NCBI GenBank assembly: GCA_026225255.1
Contig: JAMFSJ010000049.1
Location: forward strand, 19,733 to 83,732
Reading direction: 5' to 3'
DNA length: 64,000 nucleotides
From: Methylacidimicrobium fagopyrum
GTDB taxonomy: Bacteria > Verrucomicrobiota > Verrucomicrobiia > Limisphaerales > UBA11358
Shown here: positions 24,633 to 33,528 of the stretch, in pieces
Position numbering within the stretch: the first letter of the stretch is position 1
Layout of the letters: the number at the start of each line of letters is the position of its first letter
Program-made: the position numbers and the translations under genes
Notes under the pieces: generated by a model
Databases searched by the model: none
Seen by the model: the letters and a program-made list of their open reading frames with translations, nothing else
What the model was told of the DNA's origin: nothing

Positions 24633-25208
24633 TTATTTGAGCGCATCCAGCGAGGCTTTCGCTTGCGTGATCACCGTCTTGAGCTGCGTGAGTTGATCCG
24701 AATTAAGCTGGATTTTCGCCCAATCACCCAGTTGCAGATACGCATTGATGCCGCCTTGTTTCCGATCGCTGTGGGCGATGATGCGCACGCCGGATTTGGT
24801 CGTATAGCTGGCCTCAAATGTCGGCATCGAAGTCACTTCGTAAGTGATGTTGCTGATGTAATTGATGCCGCTGATGAGCGAATCCAATTCATCATAATCA
24901 ACGACCAGAAAGCCTCGAGGAAGCTGAGCGCTGGGCGGATTAGCACCGCCATTCCAGCCGATGGTGATGCCGTAAAGTTTTTGGCCGTGGTTGACGTCGG
25001 TGGATTCCTTCGTGCGGATCGTGATCGCGCCGTTGCCGACGGTAACCGTGTTGATCGGATTGGAAGCCTTCACGATAACCGTGCCGGTTTGCAACTCGAA
25101 GTTTTCGATGAGCGTGGCGGGCGCATTGGTGAAGTCCTGAGCGACGGCTGAAAGCGCGAGCACCAAACCCGTGCCGATACCCGCGAGGATGATTTTGAAA
25201 TGGCGCAT
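24633..25208 (-). CDS. Exported protein of unknown function
   Basis: A 191-residue secreted protein with a signal peptide (MRHFKIILAGIGTGLVLALSAVAQ). The start at 25208 has a good ribosome site (AAGGAA seven bases upstream). The mature part is a small beta-rich domain (TVTVGNGAITIRTKE, GFLVVDYDELDSLISGINYI, SDRKQGGINAYLQLGDW) and ends with a short helix. I do not recognise the family; similar proteins with DYDELDSL motifs appear to be common in related genomes, but that is recollection and not shown here. Confidence 0.65.
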   Translation of the reverse strand: MRHFKIILAGIGTGLVLALSAVAQDFTNAPATLIENFELQTGTVIVKASNPINTVTVGNGAITIRTKESTDVNHGQKLYGITIGWNGGANPPSAQLPRGFLVVDYDELDSLISGINYISNITYEVTSMPTFEASYTTKSGVRIIAHSDRKQGGINAYLQLGDWAKIQLNSDQLTQLKTVITQAKASLDALK

Positions 25209-25233
25209 ATAAATTTCCTTCTGAAACGGTCGG

Positions 25234-25305
25234 GCAAAGCCGCTGCTTTGCCGTCGATTGTGCTGCCTTAATACTAAAGGCAAGGCGGAGCAGCAGCTCC
25301 GCCTT
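25234..25305. repeat. Two intergenic palindromes
   Basis: GCAAAGCCGCTGCTTTGC (25234-25251) and a perfect 24-base palindrome with arms AAGGCGGAGC and GCTCCGCCTT around AGCA (25282-25305). They lie between the exported-protein gene and the sugar nucleotidyltransferase gene on the same strand. Confidence 0.75.
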
Positions 25306-25353
25306 ACCAACATTCATTCAAACTCCACCGCGAAAGAAAAGTTGCGTGATCGC

Positions 25354-26253
25354 TTAACTCCACAATTTTTCCGGATAATCACCGCGCGCGACCAATTTGC
25401 GGATGTTTTCCACTACCGTCGGACGATCTTCGCGATACGTCACGCCAAACCAGGAATCCGGTGAGCGCAAAACTTTGCATTTGGCCTGGCCGCTGGTGAC
25501 CAAGTCGCCCACGGTGGCGGGGATGTAACATTCGGACTTTTGTTCGCCGCCGCTCTTTTTCAAGAACGCTTCAAAGGCAGCTTGCAATTGCGGGAACAAT
25601 GCGGGAGTGAACCCCCAGAAATTCATGGAAACCGCTTCGTCGCCAATCAGCGGAGTGATTTTGCCGTCGGCTTCCGTATTTTTTGCGGCGTTGCCATCGC
25701 GTTCGATTTTCATCATCTCGACGATATTCGTGAGATAATTATTGGCATCCACGCGTGACACGCCACGGGCGACACTGCCGAAATCGGACAACGTGTTTTT
25801 TAGGATGAAGCCGACCATCGCATAATCCGGCGTGCCGGAAGTCAGATGTTGCGCGAGGACTTTGTAGGCATTCTGACCGTAAAAATCGTCCGCGTTGATC
25901 GCGGCGAACGGCTCGTTGATGATGCCATCGGCCATCAAAATCGCGTGCGTTGTGCCCCACGGTTTGGTGCGACCGGCGGGCAAGGAATAGCCGGACGGTA
26001 ATTTATCCAGTTCCTGAAACGCATATTCCACGGCGATACGCTTTTCAAAATGCCGGCCGACGATATCGCGAAAATCCTTTTCGATGTCCTTGCGGATGAC
26101 GAAAACAAGTTTGCCAAAACCCGCGCGCATCGCGTCGTAAATGGAGTAATCAATGATGGTTTCGCCGGAGGGACCGACGGGATCAATTTGTTTCAAGCCG
26201 CCATAACGGCTACCCATGCCAGCTGCGAGCACCAATAAAGTAGGTTTAGTCAT
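25354..26253 (-). CDS. NDP-sugar pyrophosphorylase-type nucleotidyltransferase
   Basis: A 299-residue cytoplasmic nucleotidyltransferase of the NTP_transferase family. LVLAAGMGSRYGGLKQIDPVGPSGE (about 6-30) is the nucleotide-binding loop with the activating Arg and Lys; INADDFYG (about 118-125) holds the metal-binding Asp. The GPSGE variation and the C-terminal SWFGVTYREDRP segment mark a subgroup whose substrate is not established; members are often annotated as mannose-1-phosphate guanylyltransferase-like or simply nucleotidyltransferase. No sugar genes adjoin it. Confidence 0.83.
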   Translation of the reverse strand: MTKPTLLVLAAGMGSRYGGLKQIDPVGPSGETIIDYSIYDAMRAGFGKLVFVIRKDIEKDFRDIVGRHFEKRIAVEYAFQELDKLPSGYSLPAGRTKPWGTTHAILMADGIINEPFAAINADDFYGQNAYKVLAQHLTSGTPDYAMVGFILKNTLSDFGSVARGVSRVDANNYLTNIVEMMKIERDGNAAKNTEADGKITPLIGDEAVSMNFWGFTPALFPQLQAAFEAFLKKSGGEQKSECYIPATVGDLVTSGQAKCKVLRSPDSWFGVTYREDRPTVVENIRKLVARGDYPEKLWS

Positions 26254-26474
26254 GCGCGAATTTTAATTTCTCCGGCGCGATTGTCGAGCGCGCAACGCAA
26301 ATTTTCGGCAAGAGATTTCAAATCACGGATAGATACGGATTTATCCGAAAGGATGAATAAAACAGGAAGAATGATGAGACGTTTTGATCCACGCGGCTCG
26401 GTTATTTCATCATTCCACCTATTTTCTTTGCTCTTTATCTGGGCCTATCCGTGGTTAATTTCCCCTTTGCGCTC

Positions 26475-26514
26475 TTGACAATTAAAACAATTGTTTGAAT
26501 TATGTGTTTGAAAC
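26475..26514 (+). promoter_or_regulatory. Promoter and palindromic operator of the TetR-TolC operon
   Basis: TTGACA (26475-26480) is followed 17-18 bases on by an AATTAT/ATTATG -10 region. The spacer contains the perfect 12-base palindrome AAACAATTGTTT (26485-26496), well placed for autorepression by the TetR protein encoded at 26515. Confidence 0.6.
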
Positions 26515-27168
26515 ATGAAAGTCGTTCCCGATCCTGAAAATCAAGACGCCACGCGTAACCAACTTTTGGAAGCGGCGGGCGAAGTGTTTGCCGAAGTTGG
26601 CTTTCGCAATGCCACGGTGCGCGCCATTTGTCAGCGTGCGGGCGCGAATATCGCGGCAATCAATTATCATTTTGGCGACAAGGAAACTCTCTACATCGAA
26701 GTGCTGCGTTACGCGCACGGCAAGGCATTGGAGAAGCATCCGTTATTGCTCGATGTGCCCGAAACCGCCGCGCCGGAAAAAAAACTGCGCGCGTTCATTC
26801 ATTCCCTGCTGCTGCGCGTGTTCGAAAAAGGATCGCACTCGTGGCACGGCCGCTTGATGTCGCGGGAAATGATCGAGCCGACCGTGGCGCTGGATGCGTT
26901 GATCGAAGAGCGCATCCGCCCGACGCATACCGCGTTGGCAACCATCATCAGTGAAATTTTGAAACGTCCGGCGTCGGATGATTGTGTGATCTTGTGCGTT
27001 TCCAGCGTGTTCAGCCAATGCGTTTTTTATAATCATTGTCGCCCGGCGGTCGTGAAACTATTTCCCAAGCTGGTGCCGCACGACGCCGCGAGCATCGAAA
27101 ATCTGGCCGCGCACATCACGAAATTTTCGCTGGCGGCAATGAAGGATTTTTCCGCCAACATAAAATGA
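26515..27168 (+). CDS. TetR-family transcriptional regulator (CecR/YbiH-like)
   Basis: A 217-residue repressor. Residues about 14-60 form the TetR helix-turn-helix (LLEAAGEVFAEVGFRNATVR, ICQRAGANIAAINYHFGDKE with the family YHF recognition helix end). The C-terminal ligand domain (LMSREMIEPTVALDALIEE) resembles the DUF1956/CecR subgroup, which controls efflux operons. It precedes a TolC gene by 23 bases, so it probably represses that gene and itself through the palindrome in the promoter. Confidence 0.88.
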   Translation: MKVVPDPENQDATRNQLLEAAGEVFAEVGFRNATVRAICQRAGANIAAINYHFGDKETLYIEVLRYAHGKALEKHPLLLDVPETAAPEKKLRAFIHSLLLRVFEKGSHSWHGRLMSREMIEPTVALDALIEERIRPTHTALATIISEILKRPASDDCVILCVSSVFSQCVFYNHCRPAVVKLFPKLVPHDAASIENLAAHITKFSLAAMKDFSANIK

Positions 27169-27191
27169 AACGCGCAAAATAATTTCTCACC

Positions 27192-28562
27192 ATGAAAAAA
27201 TTAAAACTAATTTTCTCGCTGGCCGCGATGGGTTTCGCTGCGACGCTGCCTTCGTTTGCGCAAAACACCAACACTAATCTGCCCGCGTGGCTGACGCGTC
27301 CGCTGTCATTGACCGACGCGTTGAACACGGCATTGGAACAAAACGCCGCGCTGCTGGAAGCGAAAAGCGATCTGGAATCCACGCACGGTTTGGTCGTGCA
27401 AACACGCGCCGTGGCATTGCCGCAATTGATCGCGAGCGGCCAATATAAATATACGGATCCAAACGCGATTGAATCTTTTCCCACGGCCGCTGGACCTTTA
27501 GCCACGCCGGATCAAAACTGGAACGCGGGCATTCAGCTCGTGCAATCCATTTACTCCGGCGGACGCATCATCGCCGCATTTAAAGCCGCCGATGCGACGG
27601 AAAAACAATCCTTGGCAAATTATCAAACGAGCATTGCCGACACATTATTGAATGTGCGCCTGGCATATTACGACGTGTTGCTCGCTGCGCAGGAAATTAC
27701 GGTTCACGAAGCTTCGGTAAAGCTGTTGCAAAAGGAACTCGACGACCAAAAACACCGGCTCGCCGCCGGCACGGTTCCGAAATTCAATGTGTTACGCGCG
27801 GAAGTTGCGGTGGCAAATGAACGTCCGAATTTGATTTCTGCGCGAAATAATTATCGCATTGCCAAAAATAATCTGGCGAATGTGCTCGGTTACAATTTGC
27901 CGCGCGAAATTTGGGAAGATATTCCGTTGAACCTGACGGATGATTTCGATTCCTCACCCTTGCGAATTAATTTGCCGGACGCGATTCAGCAAGCGCTCAC
28001 GCGGCGGTCGGAACTATTGTCACTGCGCAAAGGCGTCGAGTTACAACGACTCAGCATCGTGAACGCGAAGGCCGGCTACAAACCGAGCGTTTCCGTTTTC
28101 GCCGGTTATGATTGGCGCAATTCGCAATACACAGAGCCGGTGACCCTCGATCACGATTTCAATGGCTGGAATGCGGGCGCGCAATTGTCGTGGAATATTT
28201 TTGACGGCGCGTTGACGTTCGGCAAAGTCAAATCGGCCAAGGCGCAGTTTGATAAATCCAAAACGGTGCTGGCCGATCAGGGTCGCCAGATCGAATTGCA
28301 AGTGCGCACGGCGTATTCTGATTTTATTCAAGCGCGCGAAACGTTGGAGTCGCAGGGAAAAGTTCAAGAAGAAGCTGACGAAGCGCTGCGCGAAGCGAAA
28401 CAACGCGCCGACGCCGGCACCGGCACGCAACTCGACGTGCTCGACGCGGAAACGTCGCTCACGCAATCGCGCACAACACAAATTCAGGCATTGCATGATT
28501 ATTCCACGGCCAAGGTAAAATTTGATCGTGCAATCGGGAGTGATATTACACCTGTGAAATAA
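27192..28562 (+). CDS. TolC-family outer-membrane efflux channel
   Basis: A 456-residue outer-membrane factor. The signal peptide is residues 1-23. Two long helical repeats with the OEP pattern follow (LSLTDALNTALEQNAALLEAKSDLE, and DAIQQALTRRSELLSLRKG), each with strand segments (GQYKYTDP, GYDWRNSQYTEP). It would form the trimeric exit duct of a tripartite pump. No membrane-fusion protein or inner-membrane pump follows; the next gene is purH, so partners must be encoded elsewhere. Confidence 0.9.
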   Translation: MKKLKLIFSLAAMGFAATLPSFAQNTNTNLPAWLTRPLSLTDALNTALEQNAALLEAKSDLESTHGLVVQTRAVALPQLIASGQYKYTDPNAIESFPTAAGPLATPDQNWNAGIQLVQSIYSGGRIIAAFKAADATEKQSLANYQTSIADTLLNVRLAYYDVLLAAQEITVHEASVKLLQKELDDQKHRLAAGTVPKFNVLRAEVAVANERPNLISARNNYRIAKNNLANVLGYNLPREIWEDIPLNLTDDFDSSPLRINLPDAIQQALTRRSELLSLRKGVELQRLSIVNAKAGYKPSVSVFAGYDWRNSQYTEPVTLDHDFNGWNAGAQLSWNIFDGALTFGKVKSAKAQFDKSKTVLADQGRQIELQVRTAYSDFIQARETLESQGKVQEEADEALREAKQRADAGTGTQLDVLDAETSLTQSRTTQIQALHDYSTAKVKFDRAIGSDITPVK

Positions 28563-28570
28563 TACGAGCG

Positions 28571-28594
28571 GAGCGCCGGGCATGGCTCGGCGCC
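28571..28594. repeat. Intergenic palindrome
   Basis: GAGCGCCGGGC and GCTCGGCGCC arms around ATG form a hairpin after the tolC-like gene; it belongs with the palindromes at 21246 and 30234. No T run follows, so it is not a standard terminator. Confidence 0.55.
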
Positions 28595-28662
28595 CTGCCC
28601 TGCCCTGGATTACTTTCATTTGCGATTGACGCCTTCCTCGCGTTACGAGATTTTGTTGGGCT

Positions 28663-30213
28663 ATGGCAAAAATTCAACGCGCGCTCATTTCTGTTTCCGA
28701 CAAAACCGGACTGGTTCCGTTCGTCCAAATTCTCGCGCAAGCGGGGGTAGAAATTATTTCCACCGGCGGCACGGCCAAAACGTTGCGCGACGCGGGCCTG
28801 ACCGTCAAAGACATCAGCGAACACACCGGTTTTCCCGAAATGCTCGATGGCCGCGTGAAGACGCTGCACCCGAAAGTTCACGGCGGATTGCTCTTCATTC
28901 GCGGTAACGAAACGCATGAAGCGGCAGTGAAAACGCACGGCATCACCCCGATTGATCTTGTCGTCGTAAATCTTTATCCGTTCGAGCAAACGGTCGCCAA
29001 GCCAGACGTCAGCTTGCACGATGCCATTGAAAACATTGATATCGGCGGGCCTTCGATGTTACGCAGTGCCGCGAAAAATCACGATAGTGTTACGGTGATT
29101 GTTGATCCGGCGGACTATGCGGAAACTGCGAAGCTCATTTCTGAAACGGGCAACACGACTTTGGACCTGCGCCGCCAGTTGGCCGCGAAAGTCTATGCCC
29201 GCACCGCCGCTTACGACGCAGCGATCGCCGCGCATCTGCAAAAGGAATTTTCCGGTGGCACCAGTTTGTTGCCGCAAACCCTGACGATTTCCGCACCGCT
29301 CGTGCAACCGTTGCGTTACGGTGAAAACCCGCATCAAGCCGCCGCGCTTTACGGCAAATTTCACGAATTTTTCCAGCAGCTTCACGGCAAGGAACTTTCT
29401 TACAACAATATTTTGGATCTGACAGCCGCGACGAGTTTGATCGCAGAATTTGAAAACGATTTGCCGACGCTCGCAATTCTTAAACACACGAATCCGTGCG
29501 GCATCGGCCAAGGCGCATCGTTGCGCGAGGCTTGGGAAAGGGCGTTCGCTACGGATCGGCAAGCGCCGTTCGGCGGCATCATCGCGACGAATAAAATGCT
29601 TGATGCCGGCTGCGCCGAGGCCATCGCGGAAATTTTCAGCGAAGTGATTGTCGCGCCGGATTTTTCACACGAAGCCTTGGCGATTTTACAGAAGAAAAAG
29701 AATCTACGATTGCTCAAAATTTTGAAGAATCCGTCATTGGCACGGCCATTTGATTTGCGGAGCGTTGGCGCGAATTCATTTTTGCTGCAACAACGTGATT
29801 TAAAAATCACCACGGCGGCAGATTTGAAAATCGTTACGAAACGACAACCGACCGAAGCCGAATTGAAAGCAATGCTGTTCGGCTGGCGCACAGTCAAGCA
29901 CGTCAAATCGAACGCGATTGTTTATGCGGGCATTGATCGCACGTTGGGCGTCGGCGCGGGGCAGATGAGCCGCGTGGATTCCAGTCGCATCGCGGTTTGG
30001 AAAGCGGGTGAGGCCAAACTGTCGCTCATTGGCAGCGTGGTTTGCAGTGACGCATTTTTCCCGTTCCCCGATGGTTTGATCGCCGCATCCGAAGCGGGTG
30101 CGACGGCGGCGATTCAACCCGGCGGTTCGGTCAAAGACGCAGAAGTTATCGCTGCTGCCGACGAACGCGGCATGGCGATGGCCTTCACGGGAGCGCGCCA
30201 TTTCCGCCATTGA
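28663..30213 (+). CDS. purH: Bifunctional AICAR transformylase/IMP cyclohydrolase
   Basis: A 516-residue enzyme for the last two steps of IMP synthesis. Residues 1-195 are the cyclohydrolase domain ([63 protein letters not shown]). The rest is the transformylase with [35 protein letters not shown], and [10 protein letters not shown] with PGGSVKD near the end. All catalytic segments are present; length is normal. Confidence 0.97.
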   Translation: MAKIQRALISVSDKTGLVPFVQILAQAGVEIISTGGTAKTLRDAGLTVKDISEHTGFPEMLDGRVKTLHPKVHGGLLFIRGNETHEAAVKTHGITPIDLVVVNLYPFEQTVAKPDVSLHDAIENIDIGGPSMLRSAAKNHDSVTVIVDPADYAETAKLISETGNTTLDLRRQLAAKVYARTAAYDAAIAAHLQKEFSGGTSLLPQTLTISAPLVQPLRYGENPHQAAALYGKFHEFFQQLHGKELSYNNILDLTAATSLIAEFENDLPTLAILKHTNPCGIGQGASLREAWERAFATDRQAPFGGIIATNKMLDAGCAEAIAEIFSEVIVAPDFSHEALAILQKKKNLRLLKILKNPSLARPFDLRSVGANSFLLQQRDLKITTAADLKIVTKRQPTEAELKAMLFGWRTVKHVKSNAIVYAGIDRTLGVGAGQMSRVDSSRIAVWKAGEAKLSLIGSVVCSDAFFPFPDGLIAASEAGATAAIQPGGSVKDAEVIAAADERGMAMAFTGARHFRH

Positions 30214-30233
30214 AAATTTGGGAGGTGCCGAAC

Positions 30234-30247
30234 TGCTCGGCGCTCCG
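30234..30247. repeat. 14-mer shared with the palindrome at 21246
   Basis: TGCTCGGCGCTCCG, identical to 21246-21259, preceded by GGAGGTGCCGA (30221-30231) so that the whole forms a partly paired hairpin between purH and the convergent FHA gene. Confidence 0.6.
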
Positions 30248-30248
30248 T

Positions 30249-30638
30249 TTAACGAACGAGCCAGTAAATGAGAGCGATTTGAATCGCAGTAACGGCAGCC
30301 AGCAAGGCCCATATAAATAGTTCTCGCACGCGCAGGCCGCGTAACTTGGGTGGCGCGAGCCAAAATTGTATTTTGGCCGAGCCGAAAGAAATAATGTCGC
30401 CATTGCGCAAACGCGCGGATTTTTGAGATTCGCCGTTCACAGTGGCAATAGCATCAGACGCCGTTTCCAAAGTGAAGCCTTCCTTTTTTTGAAAGCCAAT
30501 CGTGAGATGTTTATCCCACACACCGGCATCATCAAGGCATAGGTTATTTTCCACCGAGCGACCAATGTTAAAAGGAAAACGGCGGACGATTTGGACATCG
30601 CCCGCCATTTTACCGGAAAGAATACGGAGCTGAACCAT
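30249..30638 (-). CDS. FHA-domain protein with C-terminal membrane anchor
   Basis: A 129-residue protein. Residues 1-95 are a forkhead-associated domain (FPFNIGRSVENNLCLDD with the conserved GR, then DKHLTIGF in place of the usual SRxHA, and LRNGDIISFG). FHA domains bind phosphothreonine peptides. Residues 106-128 are a single membrane helix close to the C-terminus, so it is tail-anchored with the FHA domain in the cytoplasm. Its start overlaps the Wza-like gene stop (TGATG), making it the last gene of the exopolysaccharide export operon. It may tie export to a Ser/Thr kinase signal; the Ser of the SxxH motif is replaced (DKH), so binding needs testing. Confidence 0.82.
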   Translation of the reverse strand: MVQLRILSGKMAGDVQIVRRFPFNIGRSVENNLCLDDAGVWDKHLTIGFQKKEGFTLETASDAIATVNGESQKSARLRNGDIISFGSAKIQFWLAPPKLRGLRVRELFIWALLAAVTAIQIALIYWLVR

Positions 30639-31240
30639 CAGAACCAGCGCTTTTTAGCGTAAATTTGATCGCCAGGATAAACTTGGGGATCTTCAGCTTG
30701 ACCTGCGAGCACCGCATTACCATCGATTATAATCTGCTTACCGTCTGCTCGGTGAGTGAGGATTATTATGTGGCTGGCAAAATCCGTAAAATCTCCCGCT
30801 GCCGTAATCGCCCGAGTGACGGTCATGCCTTCGCGAAAAAGTTGCTCACCTGGATGAGCCACTTCACCGCTCACATAATAACTGCGTTCGCCACTCAATT
30901 TTACCGTGACATTCAAGTGCATATAAATCGCCGGAACGTAAGCATTATAAATGGTATTCTGCAACTCACCCAATTTCTTGCCCTCAGCCTGAATTCGTCC
31001 AATTGAATCAAGCGTGATGGAGCCATCTTCTTTGATGGATTCTTCATGCGGCTGAGTGCTGATGTCTGGCGGTCCTTCTAAGATTACCGTGATGGTATCG
31101 CCAACATGTAAAACGGAGACATCAAATGGCTTGATTGGATGGGTTACTTCTTGCGTTTGACACCCCGCTAAAAGCAAACCAAACGCAGGCAATAGGCAAA
31201 GCAAGCTTAACCGAATCCAATTAGAAATTCTCAAATTCAT
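30638..31240 (-). CDS. Wza-like polysaccharide export lipoprotein
   Basis: A 200-residue outer-membrane lipoprotein of the polysaccharide export family. Residues 1-27 form a lipoprotein signal (LLLAGC, lipidated Cys27). The Poly_export domain follows (VLHVGDTITVILEGPPDI, GSITLDSIGRIQAEGKKLGEL) and one SLBB domain (YYVSGEVAHPGEQLFREGMTVTRAITAAGDF). It is shorter than E. coli Wza (379), lacking extra SLBB domains and the C-terminal barrel helix. Start at 31240 chosen for the lipobox. Third gene of the operon, 32 bases after the tyrosine kinase. Confidence 0.88.
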   Translation of the reverse strand: MNLRISNWIRLSLLCLLPAFGLLLAGCQTQEVTHPIKPFDVSVLHVGDTITVILEGPPDISTQPHEESIKEDGSITLDSIGRIQAEGKKLGELQNTIYNAYVPAIYMHLNVTVKLSGERSYYVSGEVAHPGEQLFREGMTVTRAITAAGDFTDFASHIIILTHRADGKQIIIDGNAVLAGQAEDPQVYPGDQIYAKKRWF

Positions 31241-31272
31241 GGGCGGGAATACTCGTATATTTTTTGTAGCAA

Positions 31273-33450
31273 TCAATACTTTTGTTTGATGCCGGGTTCG
31301 GGAGCGGCCGTGCCGGCAGCCTTGGCCTTCAGCTCAGCTTCCTGCTCATCCGGGTTGCGAGAATAATAATAATCGTGATAGTAGCCGCTGTAGTAATAGT
31401 AGCCTTCATCTTGCGACATGTTGATGTTGTTCAACACGATGCCGACGAAGTTACCACCGACTTTTTCGATCATCTGTTTCGCCCGAATGGTCATCGGCTG
31501 CGGGTAGCGACGGTATTGGATGACTTGCATCACCAAATCCACTTCGCTGGCCAGAACGGAAGCATCGCTCACGCCCAAAATCGGCGGTGAATCAAAGAAA
31601 ATAAAATCATAGCGCTGCTTGAGTTCATTGATCATTTCTTTCATCTGCTCGGAACCAAGAATACCCATGGAACTGTTCGGCAATTTGCCGCTAGGCATGA
31701 AATCAAGATTCGGAACCGGGCTACTTTGCACCACTTCGGCCACCGTATTTTGCTTTAACAGATAATTGGTCAAACCGAGGTTATTCGGCACCTTAAATAA
31801 TTTATGCAAGGTCGGACGGCGCAAATCGGAGTCCACAATCAAAACGCGATTGCCGGCTTGGGCAAACACGGTTGAAAGATTGAGGGTCGTGGTGGATTTC
31901 CCTTCGCCAGCACCGGCGCTGACGATGACGATGGTATTGAATTTCTCATTACGGCGCGAGAAAAGCAGGTTTGTGCGCAATACACGATAGGCTTCGGCGT
32001 TCTTACTTTCCGGCCCTTCATCAAGCAAATAACCAATGTTCTGTGGAATAACTCCTAACACAGGCGCTTGGAAAATGCGTTCCACGTCATCAATAGTCTT
32101 CACACTGGTATCAAGGTATTCAATGAAGAACGCCAACCCGACACCCATGATTAAACCGAAAACGATACCCAAAATAATATTAACCGGCTTATTGGGCTTG
32201 ACCGGCGTTTTGCCAGGTTCAGCCGAATCTATGACTTTAACAACGGAAGATTTTGGAATCCCAGAATCAATTCGAATAGCATCAATTTTTGCGGCAAATA
32301 ACCGTTGCTGGTCTCTTAATTGTTCCAGCTCAAGTTTAGCATTATAGTAAGGTGCATTCGTCGCTGAATTCGCCAAATCTTGCGACTTTGCAGCCTCTAC
32401 TTCTCTAGTAATTTCATCCAATGCCGCTTTTTGAGAATTCACCTTGCTGGTAATGCCAGCCATTGCTCCAATCACTCGGGCATCAATTTGACCATTTAAA
32501 GCATCTAATTCCGACTTAATTCGAAGCACCACCACATTCGTCAGCGAATAATCATTGGTCGCCACGGCAAATCGCTGTTCAGCTTCATGCGATTTATTCA
32601 CCAAATCTTCTAACTGAGAATCAGCAAATACTGACGGTAAAATATCGCGCAATTTTTTATTATCGTAGCCCTTTAACTCTTCAAGCTGGCTGGAATCTTT
32701 CGTGTAATCACGCTTGCCTTCAATCATTTGAGCGTTCAATTGCTGCAAATCTTGTTGGCTGATAGTCGTGGAAAATGTGGTAGAATTAGGCGTATCAACA
32801 ATCCCAAGCGTTTTGCGTAACTGATCCACATTGGATTGCACTGTTAGAATATATTGTTCTTTTTGCGCATATTCACCATCCAACGACTTCAATCCGGCTT
32901 GTGTTAATTGCTTTTGCGAGTCGATTCGATAATTTTTATAGGAGTCTGCCATGGCATTAGCAATTTGCGCAGCTTCTTTATTATCGCTACTAAAAACCGT
33001 GATGGTGATCAATTTGGTATTACGCACCGGATTAAGCACCATATTACCTTTAAGAATGCCCATCGTCTCAGATGTCTTCAGCGTCTCGCCATTATTGTAT
33101 AACTTGCCCCATTTGTTATTCAAATCCAACGACGCAATGACATTGCTCAAAACTACTTCTGACTGCATGACTTCAAACGTCGTCTGAATAAAATAGGCGT
33201 CAAAACCCGACATTTGGGCGGTCGGAGTATTATCCATACCGTTAACGTCAGCACCGTATTGCTCCACCTGAATCCGCGCCGTGCTGGAATAAGATTCCGG
33301 CAAAATAAACGTCACCGCCGTAGCAATAATGGCCGTGATGAGGAAAACTGTAATGATGATCGCTTTGCGAATGCGAATGACTCGCCAATAATCCAAAAAA
33401 TGTAATTGCGCATCAGCCGCAGCCGGTGCCGGAATTTTCGATTGATCCAT
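31273..33450 (-). CDS. Wzc-like polysaccharide co-polymerase and tyrosine autokinase
   Basis: A 725-residue inner-membrane protein that controls chain length and export of an exopolysaccharide. A Wzz domain with membrane helices at about 29-51 and 423-443 encloses a long periplasmic coiled coil. The cytoplasmic BY-kinase has Walker A SAGAGEGKST (511-520), Walker A' LIVDSDLRRP (537-546) and Walker B FIFFDSPP. The C-terminus has a tyrosine cluster (YYYYSGYYHDYYYS) for autophosphorylation. It follows the outer-membrane barrel gene by 78 bases. All catalytic motifs are intact. Confidence 0.94.
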   Translation of the reverse strand: MDQSKIPAPAAADAQLHFLDYWRVIRIRKAIIITVFLITAIIATAVTFILPESYSSTARIQVEQYGADVNGMDNTPTAQMSGFDAYFIQTTFEVMQSEVVLSNVIASLDLNNKWGKLYNNGETLKTSETMGILKGNMVLNPVRNTKLITITVFSSDNKEAAQIANAMADSYKNYRIDSQKQLTQAGLKSLDGEYAQKEQYILTVQSNVDQLRKTLGIVDTPNSTTFSTTISQQDLQQLNAQMIEGKRDYTKDSSQLEELKGYDNKKLRDILPSVFADSQLEDLVNKSHEAEQRFAVATNDYSLTNVVVLRIKSELDALNGQIDARVIGAMAGITSKVNSQKAALDEITREVEAAKSQDLANSATNAPYYNAKLELEQLRDQQRLFAAKIDAIRIDSGIPKSSVVKVIDSAEPGKTPVKPNKPVNIILGIVFGLIMGVGLAFFIEYLDTSVKTIDDVERIFQAPVLGVIPQNIGYLLDEGPESKNAEAYRVLRTNLLFSRRNEKFNTIVIVSAGAGEGKSTTTLNLSTVFAQAGNRVLIVDSDLRRPTLHKLFKVPNNLGLTNYLLKQNTVAEVVQSSPVPNLDFMPSGKLPNSSMGILGSEQMKEMINELKQRYDFIFFDSPPILGVSDASVLASEVDLVMQVIQYRRYPQPMTIRAKQMIEKVGGNFVGIVLNNINMSQDEGYYYYSGYYHDYYYSRNPDEQEAELKAKAAGTAAPEPGIKQKY

Positions 33451-33461
33451 ATAAATAAATT

Positions 33462-33492
33462 GGGAGCCTGACCTTTATCGGACACGGCTCCC
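33462..33492 (-). promoter_or_regulatory. Hairpin in leader of the Wzc-like gene
   Basis: GGGAGCC (33462-33468) and GGCTCCC (33486-33492) can pair around a 17-base loop, 11-42 bases before the kinase start. It could be an attenuator or stability element between the first and second genes of the operon; only the pairing is visible. Confidence 0.3.
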
Positions 33493-33528
33493 TTGCTTTG
33501 CGTTCAAAACATGCTCGCCAACTCTTAA

